From the NCBI RefSeq assembly GCF_027595985.1, contig NC_073307.1, positions 46,470,094 to 46,534,093 of the forward strand: a DNA stretch of 64,000 bases, given 5' to 3'. This DNA comes from Sorex araneus. Taxonomy: Eukaryota; Chordata; Mammalia; Eulipotyphla; Soricidae. The translations under genes and the position numbers were made by a program. The notes under the pieces are model-generated. The model worked only from the letters and a program-made list of their open reading frames with translations, was not told the DNA's origin and did not search any database. This document shows, in pieces, positions 48,394 to 62,725 of the stretch; positions within the stretch are counted from its first letter, which is position 1; every line of letters begins with the position of its first letter.

Positions 48394-50326
48394 TACCCAC
48401 TGTCATTTTATGTTTCTGATTTTAACAAAGCTGTCCATCAAATTGTATATAATAAAAATCAAATGCTAGAACCCTCCTATTCTTTCTGAGACAACTCCTT
48501 CCAGGTCAATGCTTCTCAATATTGAACTTAACAGGGAATAAGCTGAACATTTTAAAAATTAAACTAGAATGTAAAAGCGTAGAATAGAACAGAATTATTA
48601 CCAAAGTGCACTTCATGTTACAAAGACTAAATGTTGTTTTATCACATTGCACCTTTGTTTATGTATGTATGTACTGGGATACCATGTAAAGTGTATTTCT
48701 TACTGTGTAGCACGTCAAAGAGAATAAAAGGAGTTTTTAATACTATAGCTCCAGGCTGACCCAAGGCTAGTAAATCCATCCTAGGGTAGTGGATGCATTC
48801 TTAGGAGAGACATGACTGCCCCCTACCGGATCTCTGGATATTCCACAGAGAGGGACAGTTCGGGTTAGCAAAGACTTGATTTCTTGTCCCCAGTCTTCAG
48901 GCCTGGAAAGAGCTCAGCCCTCCAGCTACACAGCTGCCCCGGCAGGGCACTGAGAGAGAGCGCGACACTGACCTTTAAATATCTTTACAAGCAGTGTCCA
49001 TCCCTCCCAGTCCTCCCGCCACCAACACGTTGCCGGACCGTCAGACCACCTCCTGTTTCAGTGCTGGTCACTCATGTAGTCTCTGTTCCCACTTCTACAC
49101 CATCACAGGCCACCACTGTGAGAGCCGCTGAGCCCTTCAGCCATTCAGTATTTTTCTGTTGGGAGTATCAGGGGGAGGAGGGAAAATGGTATCAACAGCT
49201 GTTCTCCAAGCAGGGCCTGCGGGGGGCCTCCAGCCACTGTCCCTGCTGCGTGCTGAAATCACTGACCAGGACTGAGTAGCAGAGAGGCGTGGGTGGAGAA
49301 AGTGTCCTATTCAGGAGTCGGGACTGTCCCTAAGAGGTAAACGACCCTGGAGAAATCAGTACCCCAATGTTGCACAACCCATTTTAACAGGTGGCCCCAG
49401 AGCCAGACACACCGTAAACTCCAAGCAGTGAAAACACTGGGGTTGAGGTCAGTGGGCAGAGGGGTGGGGGGGCACCCAGGTCACTGCACTGGGAGGATGT
49501 GGCAGGGCTTTAGTCCCTGAGCAGGGCTCCTGGCCCTAGCCACAGCTCTCCTGGGGTTGCCGTGCTTCAGATCAAAGCTTCCATCAGGATTCGGGTGCGA
49601 GGTAGCAGATAAAGGCTCGTAGGAAGAAAAGTTCAAATCTTAACTTTCAAATAACGAACGGGTGTGGTCAGAGTCGGCCTTTCTTAGAACAGAAACCTTT
49701 TCATAAACTCCCTTTAAAAATAAACTCATTTGTTTCGAGGCTGAATTAGGCTTCTTTCTTCTCTCTGAGCAAAGGCCTGTTCTCAAAAATAAAATGTGCT
49801 TCAGCCACTTCCTGGTCCATGAAATAAAGAAGGTAAACAACGATTTTCCAGAATCTCTAAGCACTTACACGGGGTGCCACGCACCTGTGCCGGCTGAAAT
49901 CAACGGAACCCTGGTCCGCGAGAAGTCAGTGTGTCTGCTGAAGGGTACACACCTGCACACGGCAGATTCCAACCAGGGCCTCCGACTCTTCCCACCCACC
50001 CCTTCATCCCCCCCGGAACTGCTGCAGTGCATCATGGGCTCGTTCCCTGAGTCCCCTTTGCCCGCACCCCTCAGTGGGAGACCAAGGTCAGGGGAAACAA
50101 AGACTGAGAAACTATTACAGACCCCACGGGGCTAGGGAAATTTGTTAACTCCACAGTGCTGTGCCCTGGGGTCCCAGATCACAGAGATGACTCCTGTGGG
50201 GAGACTGATGATGTCCTGATAAGGTCTGCAGTGTGTAGTTGCCCGTAGCAGTGCACAGGGCTGCCCACGGTTCCTCCTCTGACTTCAACTCCATCTTCGG
50301 CTGCTTCCAAATCATTTTCCCAGGGA
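48394..50326. other. Intergenic, unassigned
   Basis: Nearly 2 kb without a recognised repeat, moderately GC-rich from about 48880. The plus-strand frame at 48884-49279 (131 codons) shows no motif. Confidence 0.35.
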
Positions 50327-50523
50327 CCGGGCATGTGGCTCAGTGGAATAGCGCCTGCTTCCCCGATCTTCCTAGCACCACCCAGATACCAGTCAGTGAG
50401 ATCCCCAACAATGCCTTGTGATCCTGGCAACACTATGAATGTTACCCTCAGCAAGCACCATGATTCAAGTACATGGCCCCCAGATATTGCAACAAGAAAA
50501 GGGAGGATCTGGAGGGGGACCAT

Positions 50524-50704
50524 TTTTTTATCGGGGGGAGAGTTGGCACCCCATGATGCTCAGTAGCTACTCCTGGCTTGACACTCAGGAATTATTCCTA
50601 TTGGTATTTGGGGGACCATCTGGGATGTGTGCTGGGGATTAAATCTGGGTTGGCAGCTTGCTAGGCAAATAAATGCCCTGCCACTGCACTATTGCTTCAG
50701 CCCC
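50524..50704 (-). mobile_element. SINE type A
   Basis: Reverse complement. catgatgctcagtagctact and cactattgcttcagccccc mark its ends. Confidence 0.85.
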
Positions 50705-50737
50705 CAGGGATGGATCGTCCTTCCAAAGCACGGACCT

Positions 50738-50927
50738 GGAGACTGGAGCCATAGTACTGTGTGTAGGGCGTTTATTTATCTTGCATGTGGCAGACCTGGG
50801 TCTAATCCCCAGCACTCCATATGGTCCCTTGAGCACCACCAGGAGTAATTCCTGAGTGCAAAGCCAGGAGTAGGCCCTGAGCTTCTCCAGGTGTGGCCTT
50901 TCTGGATTTCCACACCCAAAAAAGCCA
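50738..50927 (+). mobile_element. SINE type A
   Basis: Sense copy with a small ttta insertion in the head (gggcgtttatttatcttgc) and a longer 3' end. Confidence 0.88.
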
Positions 50928-50939
50928 AAGCACAGGTCT

Positions 50940-51370
50940 GCTCACCTCTCTCTTCTATTCATAACCATTAATTTAGAGCCTCCTGAGTCAGAGTGAAGCG
51001 CAAATTCCTCAGTGCATGCCTTTAGGGTCCCCTCTCCAAGCTCTTCTCAACGTCTGCCCTACTCCCTAACCCTACTCTGGTTTTACCAAGAACACCAGGC
51101 TCTTGTACCCTCTGAAACTTCTCTTGCCAGATCCTCTGTCTGTCAACTCCACACCCACCCCCTACCCTCCAACTGGAGTGAGTAGAACTCTATAAGGACT
51201 CTGACATCTCTTCCTCCAGGAAGCCCTTCGTGATGCCCTCACTTGTGTACCTTTATACCTGGGTTGGATTCCCAGTCCTGCGTTTTTATAAGCTCCTATA
51301 ATTAGGTCCCATCTTCGTGATTCTCATCCTGAATCGCTATCCTATTTCATCCGGAGCCCCTTTCCTCTCC
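50940..51370 (+). mobile_element. L2 fragment
   Basis: cctccaggaagcccttcgtg, tgccctcacttgtg and an upstream stretch of short pyrimidine-rich blocks fit L2 order. Confidence 0.6.
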
Positions 51371-52044
51371 CACAACCGTGTTCCCCCTTCCCTGAGTGGG
51401 AAGTGTGTGCCCTGGCTCTGAATGGCTCTGAGTGGCGCCACCTCTCGCTGAGGGAAGGTCATTCATTCCTCTGCGTGGCTTTCCTCATAGCTCAAGGAGA
51501 ATGGTTGTTCGGCTGCCCTCAACGTTCCTTACCACTTCTTAATCTATTTTCAAATAATGTAAGATTAAGTCCAGGCTGGTACTGGCAGCAGGCGACAGGA
51601 TTTAGCTTGAATTTTGTGCTTCGTTTTGTTTTCATTGTATCTGAGTTGTTATGATATTCTATTTTTGGAAAGCAGAACAGGTTTTTCCTCTACATAGAAC
51701 AGTCATCTCTCATAAAATTAATTTATATGAGTACGGGAAGCAAGTCACTCAATAAAAAAATTGGCAAATGGCTGTTCAGGTTGCATGTATGGTAGTAAAT
51801 GTATATTATACTCATGGACGTACAGATGCACATATATGCATGCTCATACATACATGCTTGCATGTGCCCATATACCCTTGCACATATGTGTGTACATGAA
51901 CATACTCATGATGACCAGTTTGAATTAGAGAAATTCTGTCTTCACTGCTGCTAAGTCATGAGGCTCAGAGTCTTAATTATGTGATTGACTACCTGAGTGA
52001 CTAGAAAAAAATTAGTCAGTTACCCATAAAAAGAAGAGAGGACA
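51371..52044. other. Intergenic, unassigned
   Basis: CATG/CATA-rich low complexity at about 51820-51910. Otherwise nothing recognisable. Confidence 0.35.
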
Positions 52045-52196
52045 GCAGAGACGGGGCAAAGGAGCTTGCCTTACATGCAGTCATCCTTGGCAGCACACAA
52101 GTTCCTCTGAGCAAGGAACACTAGAGGTGAGCACAGAGGCAAGAGTACGCCCTAAGCACTTCTGGGTGTGGTCCAAAAACCAAAACCCCAAAAAAT
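52045..52196 (+). mobile_element. SINE type A, old
   Basis: agcttgccttacatgcag and taagcacttctgggtgtggt remain. Confidence 0.65.
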
Positions 52197-52205
52197 TAAA
52201 ATGAG

Positions 52206-52378
52206 AGGGCCAGATAAATAGTACAGGGGTTAGGGCCCTCAGGTTGCATGCACCAAATCCCAGTTCAAATCCCTTGCACTGCAGATGGTTCCCTGAGCCC
52301 CACCAGGAATGACCCCTAAGCACAGAGTCAGGAGTACACCCTAACAACTTGCAGGTGTAACCCAAATCCCTTCCTTCA
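52206..52378 (+). mobile_element. SINE type A, old
   Basis: gccagataaatagtacaggg and tgagccccaccaggaatgac remain. It lies in tandem with the copy just before it. Confidence 0.75.
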
Positions 52379-52489
52379 AAAATAGCAAAGAGTATAATTT
52401 GATCATGAGAATTCCTGATTTCATTTCCCAGATACTATATGTCTTCCTGCTCAGATGGTATGAAAAGAACATTCTAGAAAAGAGACCCC

Positions 52490-52590
52490 AAGGTGATCAT
52501 ACTTGTTATCCTGTAGGTGAGAGCTCAGAAGTGCATAGAACTCAGGTGACTTCCCCAAGGTCACACTGAAACTTCACGTGCACTTCAATT
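52490..52590 (-). mobile_element. MIR fragment
   Basis: aggtgacttccccaaggtca then cactgaaac is reverse-complement MIR core. Confidence 0.55.
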
Positions 52591-52810
52591 CTCGAGTCCT
52601 GATTTCCCCTCTCAGCACATTTCTTATCCCCATTCTCACACCGTCCACCTCTCTATACTCTGCATTCCCATAAACATGTCAAATGAGATATTACCTTAAC
52701 CCTAGTAAGTAAAAATTATTTGACTCACAAAGCATAAGCAAATTCACACGTGTGCATACATTCATGTGCACATTGAAGGACAATATAAAAACACCTTAAA
52801 ATAATGGAGA

Positions 52811-52962
52811 GGAGCCACAGCTATAGTACAGCGGGTAGGGTGTTTGCCTTGCAGACAGCCAACCCGGGTTCAATCCCGGGCATTTCGTATGGTCCCCTGA
52901 GCACTGCCAGGAGTAATTCCTGAGTGCACAACCAGGAGTAAGTAACCATACAAAAAGGAGAT
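52811..52962 (+). mobile_element. SINE type A, 3' end shortened
   Basis: atagtacagcgggtagggtg and aatcccgggcatttcgta are clear. The last body block is lost. Confidence 0.9.
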
Positions 52963-53206
52963 GACATAACTAAGTCCTCTATGTAGCATGTAAAAATAGA
53001 TATGTTTTTAAAAAATGGAGAAACCAATAATCACTGGATACTGGGTTTCAGAGTATAAAATGGTTGGACAGGAAAGGAATATACCTGAGTTGAGAGGCAT
53101 GTTACTAGGTTAATCCAAAATTGTGATTCCCTCCCTGTTCTTTAGATTACCTGAAAAGAGCCAGGAATCAGGTTGGGCAGGTCTGAATGAAGATTAGAGT
53201 ATAGAA

Positions 53207-53395
53207 AGTGGCGCTGGAATGATAGGACAGCACAGTGGGTAGGCATTTGCCTTGCACATGGCCAACCTGGGTTTGATCCCCAGCATATCATATGGTTCCC
53301 CAAACACCACCAGGAGTGATTCCTGAGTGCAGAGCCAGGAATAACTCCTAAGCACCCCTGGCTGTAACCCCCAAAACAAATAAAAACCAAAAAAA
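53207..53395 (+). mobile_element. SINE type A
   Basis: Complete sense copy with a long A-rich tail (caaataaaaaccaaaa). Confidence 0.92.
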
Positions 53396-53460
53396 AATAT
53401 AGAGTAACTCCCTCATCTTTGACTTTTATTTATGCATAATAAAACTTGTTTAAACAAAGA

Positions 53461-53508
53461 CCCATCCAACCCCTTCTTTACTCTGAATTGAAGGGGTTAA
53501 GGGATGGG
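53461..53508. repeat. 16-bp hairpin with 3-nt bulge
   Basis: cccatcc+aaccccttc pairs with gaaggggtt, then aag unpaired, then ggatggg. Loop of 13 nt. Confidence 0.95.
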
Positions 53509-53529
53509 CACAGGGGAGGCATCAAACCA

Positions 53530-53706
53530 GATTTTTGTTTTTGCTTTTTTGGGTCACACCCAGCATTGCACAGGGGTTATTCCTGGCTCTGCACTCAGGA
53601 ATTACTCCTGGCGGTGCTCAGGGAACCATATGGGATGCTGGGAATCGAACCCGGGTTGGCTGCGTGCAAGGCAAATGCCCTACCCGCTATTCTATTGCTC
53701 CAGCCC
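53530..53706 (-). mobile_element. SINE type A, young
   Basis: Near consensus. Flanked by caaaccagatttttg and caaatcagattattt. Confidence 0.94.
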
Positions 53707-56406
53707 CCAAATCAGATTATTTTTTCAAACCACATTTCAAAAAAGAATTTTAAAAACATTTTCAAAGACAGTTTTAGAAGACTGTGTATCTGATATCACT
53801 GCAGTGGCACAACACGTTGTTCTTCTAATTTTTAAAAAAATTTCCCTACCCTTGTTTTTGGAGATGTGCTGAACATCTTTATAATTCATCTGGTTAGGAA
53901 AATTTACTGGAATTTCAGGTGGACTAATTATACAGAATCAGACCAATTTAACTCAATTTCCAATGAAATGCAAAATGCATCAGTAAACAGAAGACAAAAA
54001 TACCTCTCACTGGAATATATGTGTAAATGTGTGCATATGAATAAAAGTGATATACAATATTACACATTGTATATATGTACATATAATGTGTATGTGTGTG
54101 TAGCAGTTGAGAAGGAACACGGCCAAACAGAATTGTCTGTAAAGACGTTTCAGTTGATCTCATATGCTGGAGATGTGGCTACTGGGAAGAAAAAACTCTT
54201 AATGCAGCATCAAATACAACATGAAGTTACATTAATCACTGAGCTCTCCACCCAGCAGTCAACACCAGAAGCCTGGTATAGCTATGGAAACCACTGTCAA
54301 AGAGAGAGAAATTGGCATCTGGCGTAACGAGAGTAACCTGAGTAGAATGGGGAGCAGGTCATGCTGGGGTTTCCAGTCCAATCAAGTCACCTTCAACTAA
54401 AAGATGCGTGCATTTTCTGGACCACCTATGTCTCTGACATCTCCCAGGAATGTTGCTGAAAGTATTCTGCATGAGAAGTTCAATTCATCCGCAATATTAC
54501 TCCCTGCTGGGGGAATCTTATAGTTTGTGTAGGACTAAAACCATATCTATTTTTACATGCTACATAGGGGACTAAGTTATGTCATTTTCTTCCAGTACTG
54601 GAATACTTTGTAAAGCAGAAAACTCTGACGATCAACCAAAAGTCCAAGGGAAGGTACAATGTACTGCTGTGTAGACAAGCCTGCAGAGTTGACTCCACTC
54701 CCTACTCCCACCCCTACCATCCCAGCAAACAACTGGTCAACTCAGTAAGCTAGGAATTAAAGGCAGAGGCTCCAACAGTAAAATATGAACCAATGGACAT
54801 CAGGCAGCAAGTCCTATCATTTTGTATGTAGAATTTTTATATTTCAAATCAGGAATGAGCCACCTGTGTCAGCATCCCTTGAGTTGCTTGTGAGGAAAAA
54901 AAAAATGGTTCTGGGGTGTATCATAGACCCACTGAGGAGCAGGAAATTTCTTGTTACAGAAATTGCTCTGGTGACTCCATATACAAAAGAGTGCTAGAAT
55001 GGCACTCTTCTGGGGCTCCTGTGTCACCTAAGTCCCTAGAGAATGTGATTTTGAGGGCTTCAGTGGTGCCCCAAATTATGAGTGGGGCCTCAAAAGACAA
55101 AGCTGATGCTGCTGATCCAGGTTGTGGACCTCACTGGATGCTCACTGACCCAGAGAGTCCTGAGTTCACTACAAAGAACTCAGGCTTGGTGGCAGGTGGC
55201 TTCAGAAGTGTCCCAAGGGTCCCCCGCCTCCTTGTAGCCCCATCCCTAGCAGTTTACTCCTTTATGTGTGAGTGGCCCCTGGAAACACTCTAGCCATGAC
55301 TAGAAGAAGCACAAGAAGTGGGAGCACACCGTAAGTCAGCCAGGTCATGAGATGAGTGTGGCTGCCAGTCTCACCCCCCCCACACACACACTCCCCCCCC
55401 CAACCCCGCCACTGAAGCAGGCTGCCCTGTTATGAGCTGTTCCACAGAGAATTTCCCATGGCAAGGACCCCTGGGCAGTTTCTGACCAAGAGTAAGCAAG
55501 AAGGCGGGTTTGGAAACACACCTTTTCCTAACTGAAGTTGAGTGAGGAGACTGGCACTACATTGCAAGCCTGTGCCAGTGGACACGGCTAAGTCCCACCT
55601 AGATTCCTTCCTTTCCACAGAATCTGTGAGATAATGAATATTTCAGGCCACTGGGCATGTGATGCCATAAGAAAAGAGCTGCCCTGAAAATCAACAGGAC
55701 ACCTCAGCCCTTGGGCCGTCAACCAATCCACCATGTCTTCATTCCCCGTTACAAAGGAGACAAACGTCTGTGATTGCGATGGGGCCACATTTACTAACAG
55801 GCAGTGTTTACATAGAATTTAGATCACAATTCTCCTAGTGCTCAAGTTTCAAGCCTTGGTTCATGGAAAGCTTTTTCAGAATCTCTGGGCAGTAATGCAG
55901 CAACAGGGCCTGAGGACAGACCTCAGTAATCTCGGTCCACACTGGCTGCCGCCGAGCGCGGAGCATGGTGCGTGTCCTTCCACGGTTGGTCCAGGCTGGG
56001 GAGAGAGAGAAGCAAGAAGCTCCCAGTCTCCCTAGGCATGGGAGGTTCTTTCCCTGAGAAAAGACAGTGACAGGAACTAAGTCCCCTGCTCACAACCCCT
56101 GATTTTTTCACAGCAGAAAGAGGAAAGTTGGGGTGGGGGTGGAGTGCCCCTCATCCTCTCTGAGATGATTGCGTGCCAAGAACGTCCACTCCAGGGGCCC
56201 TGTGCACAGGACGGTTATTACCGACTGGAAAGGATCCAGACACAAGTCAGGTTCCTGACCTGCTCTGTCACCTGCCACTTGTATGACCCAACAATCTCTG
56301 GCCACGGTTAGAGGCCAGGATGTGGCCACCTGAATCAGCACACAGGAACCTCTCGCGGGGAGACGTGTCAGGCTGTGGCCATGGGTCCCATGGCAGGCAC
56401 CTCTCC
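53707..56406. other. SH3TC2 3' UTR and downstream sequence, unassigned
   Basis: The first part below 56407 is presumably SH3TC2 3' UTR, with an unmarked end. C-rich low complexity lies at 55374-55412 and TATA/TGTG low complexity at about 54040-54105. No other gene recognised. Confidence 0.4.
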
Positions 56407-56598
56407 TCAGAGGGCCAGGCCACCACTGCTCAGCCAGCGCGCCCTCTCAGAAGAGCGCCCCATGGCGCTGCTGTGCCACAGGGGGCTGTGGCAGATGTCA
56501 TCCAGCATGCTCCTAATGGTGCTCTGTAGCTCTTCATTGCCCAGCAGGACTGCAGCTGCCAGGGCCAGGCAGAAGTACTCGGTGGCATCATGGGCATC
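56407..56598 (-). CDS. SH3TC2: SH3TC2 terminal coding exon with stop codon
   Basis: This 192-bp segment encodes the last 63 residues and a TGA stop (56409-56407). It begins [20 protein letters not shown] after a pyrimidine-rich tract and a GTTAG acceptor, and ends [12 protein letters not shown], matching the vertebrate SH3TC2 C-terminus as I remember it. In the correct frame the acceptor TAG is a stop just upstream, so this exon shows no start-to-stop frame of its own. The four exons total 663 bp (220 residues plus stop). The 3' UTR continues to lower coordinates. By eye I found no AATAAA or ATTAAA on the minus strand within about 1.4 kb, so its end is not placed. Confidence 0.93.
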   Translation of the reverse strand, partial: DAHDATEYFCLALAAAVLLGNEELQSTIRSMLDDICHSPLWHSSAMGRSSERARWLSSGGLAL

Positions 56599-57971
56599 CT
56601 AACCCCCACGGCAGGGGGTGAAGAGAAGAAATACAGCATCAGTAAGCATTCCTGGGATGGGCTGGGAGGTAGTGGGGGAACATCTGGAAACTACACCAAA
56701 CTGCCAGTTTTCTAGAGAGAACTGCCATCCCATCCCCTTCTACTGGTTTCTTAGAGGAACGCCACACCGCTCTGCTCTGGCCTCTGGATGTTGCTCACCC
56801 CAGTGATTTTCCTCCAAAGTCATGGGAAACACCATGCCCATCTCAGCCCATCACAAAACAGCATGGCCCTAAGCAGAGTGATTCCGGGGTGACTGGGGCT
56901 ATCATACAACCACTGCTGGGGACCTTTCAGTGTGATCTAACAGGGAAACGCTCCCTCACCCTGGAGATGTGGGTCAAACCTCTCCCAAGAGCTACAAGGG
57001 AAAGAAGGGGAAGAAACATAAGAAGGAAAAATACAGTCAGGAGGCTTACGTTATGTAAATAGAGCACATGTGGAGTAGGGACCTTGGGCCAAATGCCTGG
57101 CCACAATTGCCAAGAACTGCCAAGCCCAAGCCTCCCCAGAGGTGGCTCCAGACATCCTTAAAACCATTGGATATAACACCAGTAATAAAATTAAAATTAA
57201 AAATACAGAGCCAAGAGATATTTATAGGCAGCGAAATCTATGATGATATTTGAGTATCAATATCAAAACCATCAGAAGCCACGATTATACCTGAACTCAT
57301 AGTCAGTGAGTTGGCATTTTTCTAGCACTGCCTAGAGTCCTTATTTAACGCCATCTGATCTCACACACGCTTAGTCCCTCAACCACTTCCTGGGAGCTGT
57401 GGAACAGAACCACTTCCTGGGAGCTGGGCAAAATGACTGGAGTCCTCCGTGCTCCCCCATTCCTTCCCCCCCAAGTGGTGGGAATGAGGAACAGATGCTT
57501 CTTTGGGTGAGATTCAAAAAGGGATGACGAGTTCCCATTGACCCTCATCAGTCAATAATTAATTTAGACCAGAAACAATGTCTGGCAAATAAGAAAATCA
57601 AAGCAGAGCTGCCGAGGGACCCGGGGGTGAGCACTGCATGACTCAGAAGCCACTGCACTGAGAGATCAGGGATGAGCTACAGCCCACTGGGACTTTGGTC
57701 AGGAGAAGCCAGTACTGTGGGGAAGAATCACAGACCACCTACACAGCTCTCAAAGTGACTGGAAAATAAAACCATGAGGATTCAACTCCAGCAGAGCGAA
57801 CAGGAGAGTCAGGGACTCTTAGAGCCTACTTAGTACTAGCAATGCTTGTGTTCAGAGACCACTCTATCTCTGCATATGGCATCTCATCCCAGGTTTGTCT
57901 TAAACATGATGACATGTTCCCGGGTTTCTCATGAAAGACAGAGCTCCATAAGTTTGTAAGAAGTGAATGAC
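56599..57971 (-). other. SH3TC2: SH3TC2 last intron, unique part
   Basis: Contains a 19-bp direct repeat (aaccacttcctgggagctg at 57381 and 57408). No other repeat recognised. Confidence 0.45.
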
Positions 57972-58127
57972 AGGGTCCAGAGTGATGGCACCGCAGGGAG
58001 CGCACTTGCCTTGCATGCAGCCCACCCAGGCTCGATCTCTGGCATTTCACACGGTCCCCTGAGCACTGTCAGGAGTAATTCCTGATCATAGAGCTAGGAG
58101 TGGCCCCCAAACAAAAACGAATAAAAG
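57972..58127 (+). mobile_element. SINE type A in SH3TC2 last intron
   Basis: Antisense to the gene. Flanked by agaagtgaatgacag and agaagtgagttacag. Confidence 0.92.
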
Positions 58128-58394
58128 AAGTGAGTTACAGCTGACTAGCTGACCAATAGCATTTTAAAGAGAGATGTAGGGCAGGCCTCCCCAAAAATTA
58201 TTAGATAGGCGTTCTCCAAAAAATGTCACCTTGGCCTCAGGAGTGAAGAGAATAGGCAACCAGACAGACAGAGAAACCAAAGACCTAAACCAGCCAAACC
58301 ACTCTGTAGTATCCTTGCGTTCTCTGTTACAGTCTTATCAATAAAGAAGAAATACAAAGCACCCAAGTTTTATATTAAATGGCTGCATAAAAAC

Positions 58395-58690
58395 CCTTTA
58401 AATTCTATTTTATTAAAGTAATTTACAAAGTTATTCATAGTTGGGTTTTAGACAAGTAAAGTTCTATCACAGATCCTGCCACCAGTGTCAACTTCCCTCC
58501 AGCAGTGTATCCAGATTCCCCCTCCTGTCCCACTCCCACCCCCAACCTGCCATCTGAACCTTTTTATGTTTGGTTGTTAAATTTTGGGTGTCGTGATTTC
58601 AGTGTTTCTCTGTGGCATGTGATTTCTCTGTGGTTTATAGATGTGGCAAATACACAATGAAATACTACGCAGCTGTACAAACCCCTTGCT
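58395..58690 (-). mobile_element. L1 3' UTR, antisense (old)
   Basis: attaaagtaatttacaaag and ttccctccagcagtgtatcc fit the antisense L1 end. A short sense L1 block (cacaatgaaatactacgcag) at about 58655 is next to it. Confidence 0.6.
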
Positions 58691-58905
58691 TTTAATTTAG
58701 TCCTATAATTTAGTTCCCCCCCCCACCGGGGAAGTTTTATTCTCTTCCACTTTTAAAAAAATTCTTCTATTTTCTAACCCTGAACTTGAGCATCTTTACT
58801 ACTCAATACTCAATATTTTTAGTCTTGAAAGTATTGAAGAACCTGGGGATTGTGGACCAACACAAAGACTGTTCTACATGAGCAGGATAAAGAGTGAGAG
58901 GGGAT

Positions 58906-59070
58906 GGATTTTTTTTTTTTTTGCTTTATTTTGGGTCACACTGGTTACTCCTGGCTCTCAAGAATTACTCCTGGCGGTGTTCGGGGAATCATTTGGGATG
59001 CTGGAAATCGAACCCGGGTTGGCTGCATGCAAGGTAAACATCCAACCCGCTGTGCTATTGCTCCAGCCCC
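58906..59070 (-). mobile_element. SINE type A in SH3TC2 last intron
   Basis: Same strand as the gene, about 190 bp past the penultimate exon. TSD gggatggatttt. About 20 bp of body are missing near 58950. Confidence 0.93.
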
Positions 59071-59168
59071 AGGGATGGATTTTCTTCCTCAGCAAGATGC
59101 AGCCCTTTGAGGACTCCATTGGGGAAGAGTAAAGCACTGTTACCCCACTCCATGAGACAAAATTCTCA

Positions 59169-59498
<330 letters not shown>

Positions 59499-59608
59499 TT
59501 ATTCTGTGTTTTCTGAAGCTACTAGACATTGGGGACTATTCTTGGGCTTCATGAATATGAATATGAAGCCATTATCACTAGATACAAACATTCCTTAAAT
59601 AGTTCCAC

Positions 59609-59790
59609 AAAGAGGCCAAAGAGATAGTACAGTGGGTAGGACAGTGGTCTTGCATGTGACCGATTTGGGTTCAATATCCAGCACCACATATGGTATAAAC
59701 CCTACCAGGAGTGATCCCTGACTGCAGGGCAGGGCCAAGAGAAAGTCCCCCCAAATCACCTGGTATAACCCAGAAATATATATATACATA
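59609..59790 (+). mobile_element. SINE type A, diverged
   Basis: gccaaagagatagtacagtg and accaggagtgatccctgact remain. The tail is TA-rich. Confidence 0.8.
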
Positions 59791-61840
<2,050 letters not shown>

Positions 61841-62011
61841 TTTTTTTTGCTTTTTGGGTCACACCTGGCAGTGCTCAGGGATTACTCCTAGCTCTGCACT
61901 CAGGAATTACTCCTGGCAGAGCTCAGGGACCATATGGGATGTGGATATTGAAGCCAGGTCAGCCTAGTGCAAGGCAACTTCCCTACCTGCTGTACTATAG
62001 CTCCAGCCCCC
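61841..62011 (-). mobile_element. SINE type A
   Basis: Reverse complement. Flanked by cagcacaatttt and tagcacaatttc. Confidence 0.93.
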
Positions 62012-62029
62012 TTAGCACAATTTCTTTTC

Positions 62030-62214
62030 TTGTTTTTGTTTTTTGTTTTTTGCTTTTTGAGTCACACCCGGCCATGCACAGAGATTACTCCTGGCTCTGC
62101 ACTCAGAAATTACCCCTGGCGATGCTCAGGGGACCGTATACGATGCTGAGAATCGAACCCGGGTCGGCCGCGTGCAAGGCAAACGCCCTAGTCGCTGTGC
62201 TATCGCTCCAGCCC
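62030..62214 (-). mobile_element. SINE type A, young
   Basis: Near consensus. Inserted next to the previous copy with TSD acaatttcttttct/acaatttcttaaat (shared acaatttctt). Confidence 0.95.
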
Positions 62215-62602
62215 AGTACAATTTCTTAAATCAACTCTCTCTCATTTTCTTTTCTCATCCTTTGCAATAATAACTAAAATCATGAGTTTGAAGGGATGAG
62301 ATTAAAAGCTTTCACATTTTAATCTCTTTTAATATGTACTGCAAAAAAAAAAAAGCATAGTCTAGCGGAAGGGTTTATTCAATGTCCCTTTCGGTCAAGG
62401 TCTCCTCCTACATGGAACCTGGAACCCTCTGGTGAGCACAGCTGAATGCTGCAGGATGGAGCCCTGGGACGGAGCACTAGCCAAGCCCGGCAGGGACAGC
62501 TGGGCAACAGCCACTTCAACAGCCTGCTTGACTGATGAGCGTGTGGGTAGCAAGGAGCAGGCCTGACTCCAGGGCCTGCCCGGAGTCCGGGCCTGGACTC
62601 AC

Positions 62603-62725
62603 CCGGTAATATTCCACCGCGCGGTGCCGCAGGCGCGGCCCATTGAAGAACACGTCGCCTGCCTCCTCGTAGAGCTTGAGAGTCAGGGACAGCTCCTCGG
62701 ACTGAAGCGCCTTCTGGATGGCGGC
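62603..62725 (-). CDS. SH3TC2: SH3TC2 coding exon, fourth from last (partial gene)
   Basis: This 123-bp exon encodes 41 residues of the C-terminal TPR region of SH3TC2, an SH3- and TPR-containing adaptor. In humans the protein acts in Schwann cells on endocytic recycling membranes with Rab11, and its loss causes Charcot-Marie-Tooth type 4C. The exon follows a CAG acceptor (genomic ATGCAG), is phase 0 at both ends, and ends before a GTGAGT donor. Its peptide opens [20 protein letters not shown] and closes with HRAVEYYR, as I recall for the vertebrate protein. It joins in frame to the exon at 60866. Earlier exons lie beyond position 64000. The identification is by family memory, not a search. 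Confidence 0.93.

Noticed and set aside
1-56000. ADRB2, expected next to SH3TC2
   Set aside because: No seven-transmembrane receptor coding sequence is visible. The gene probably lies further left of the window.
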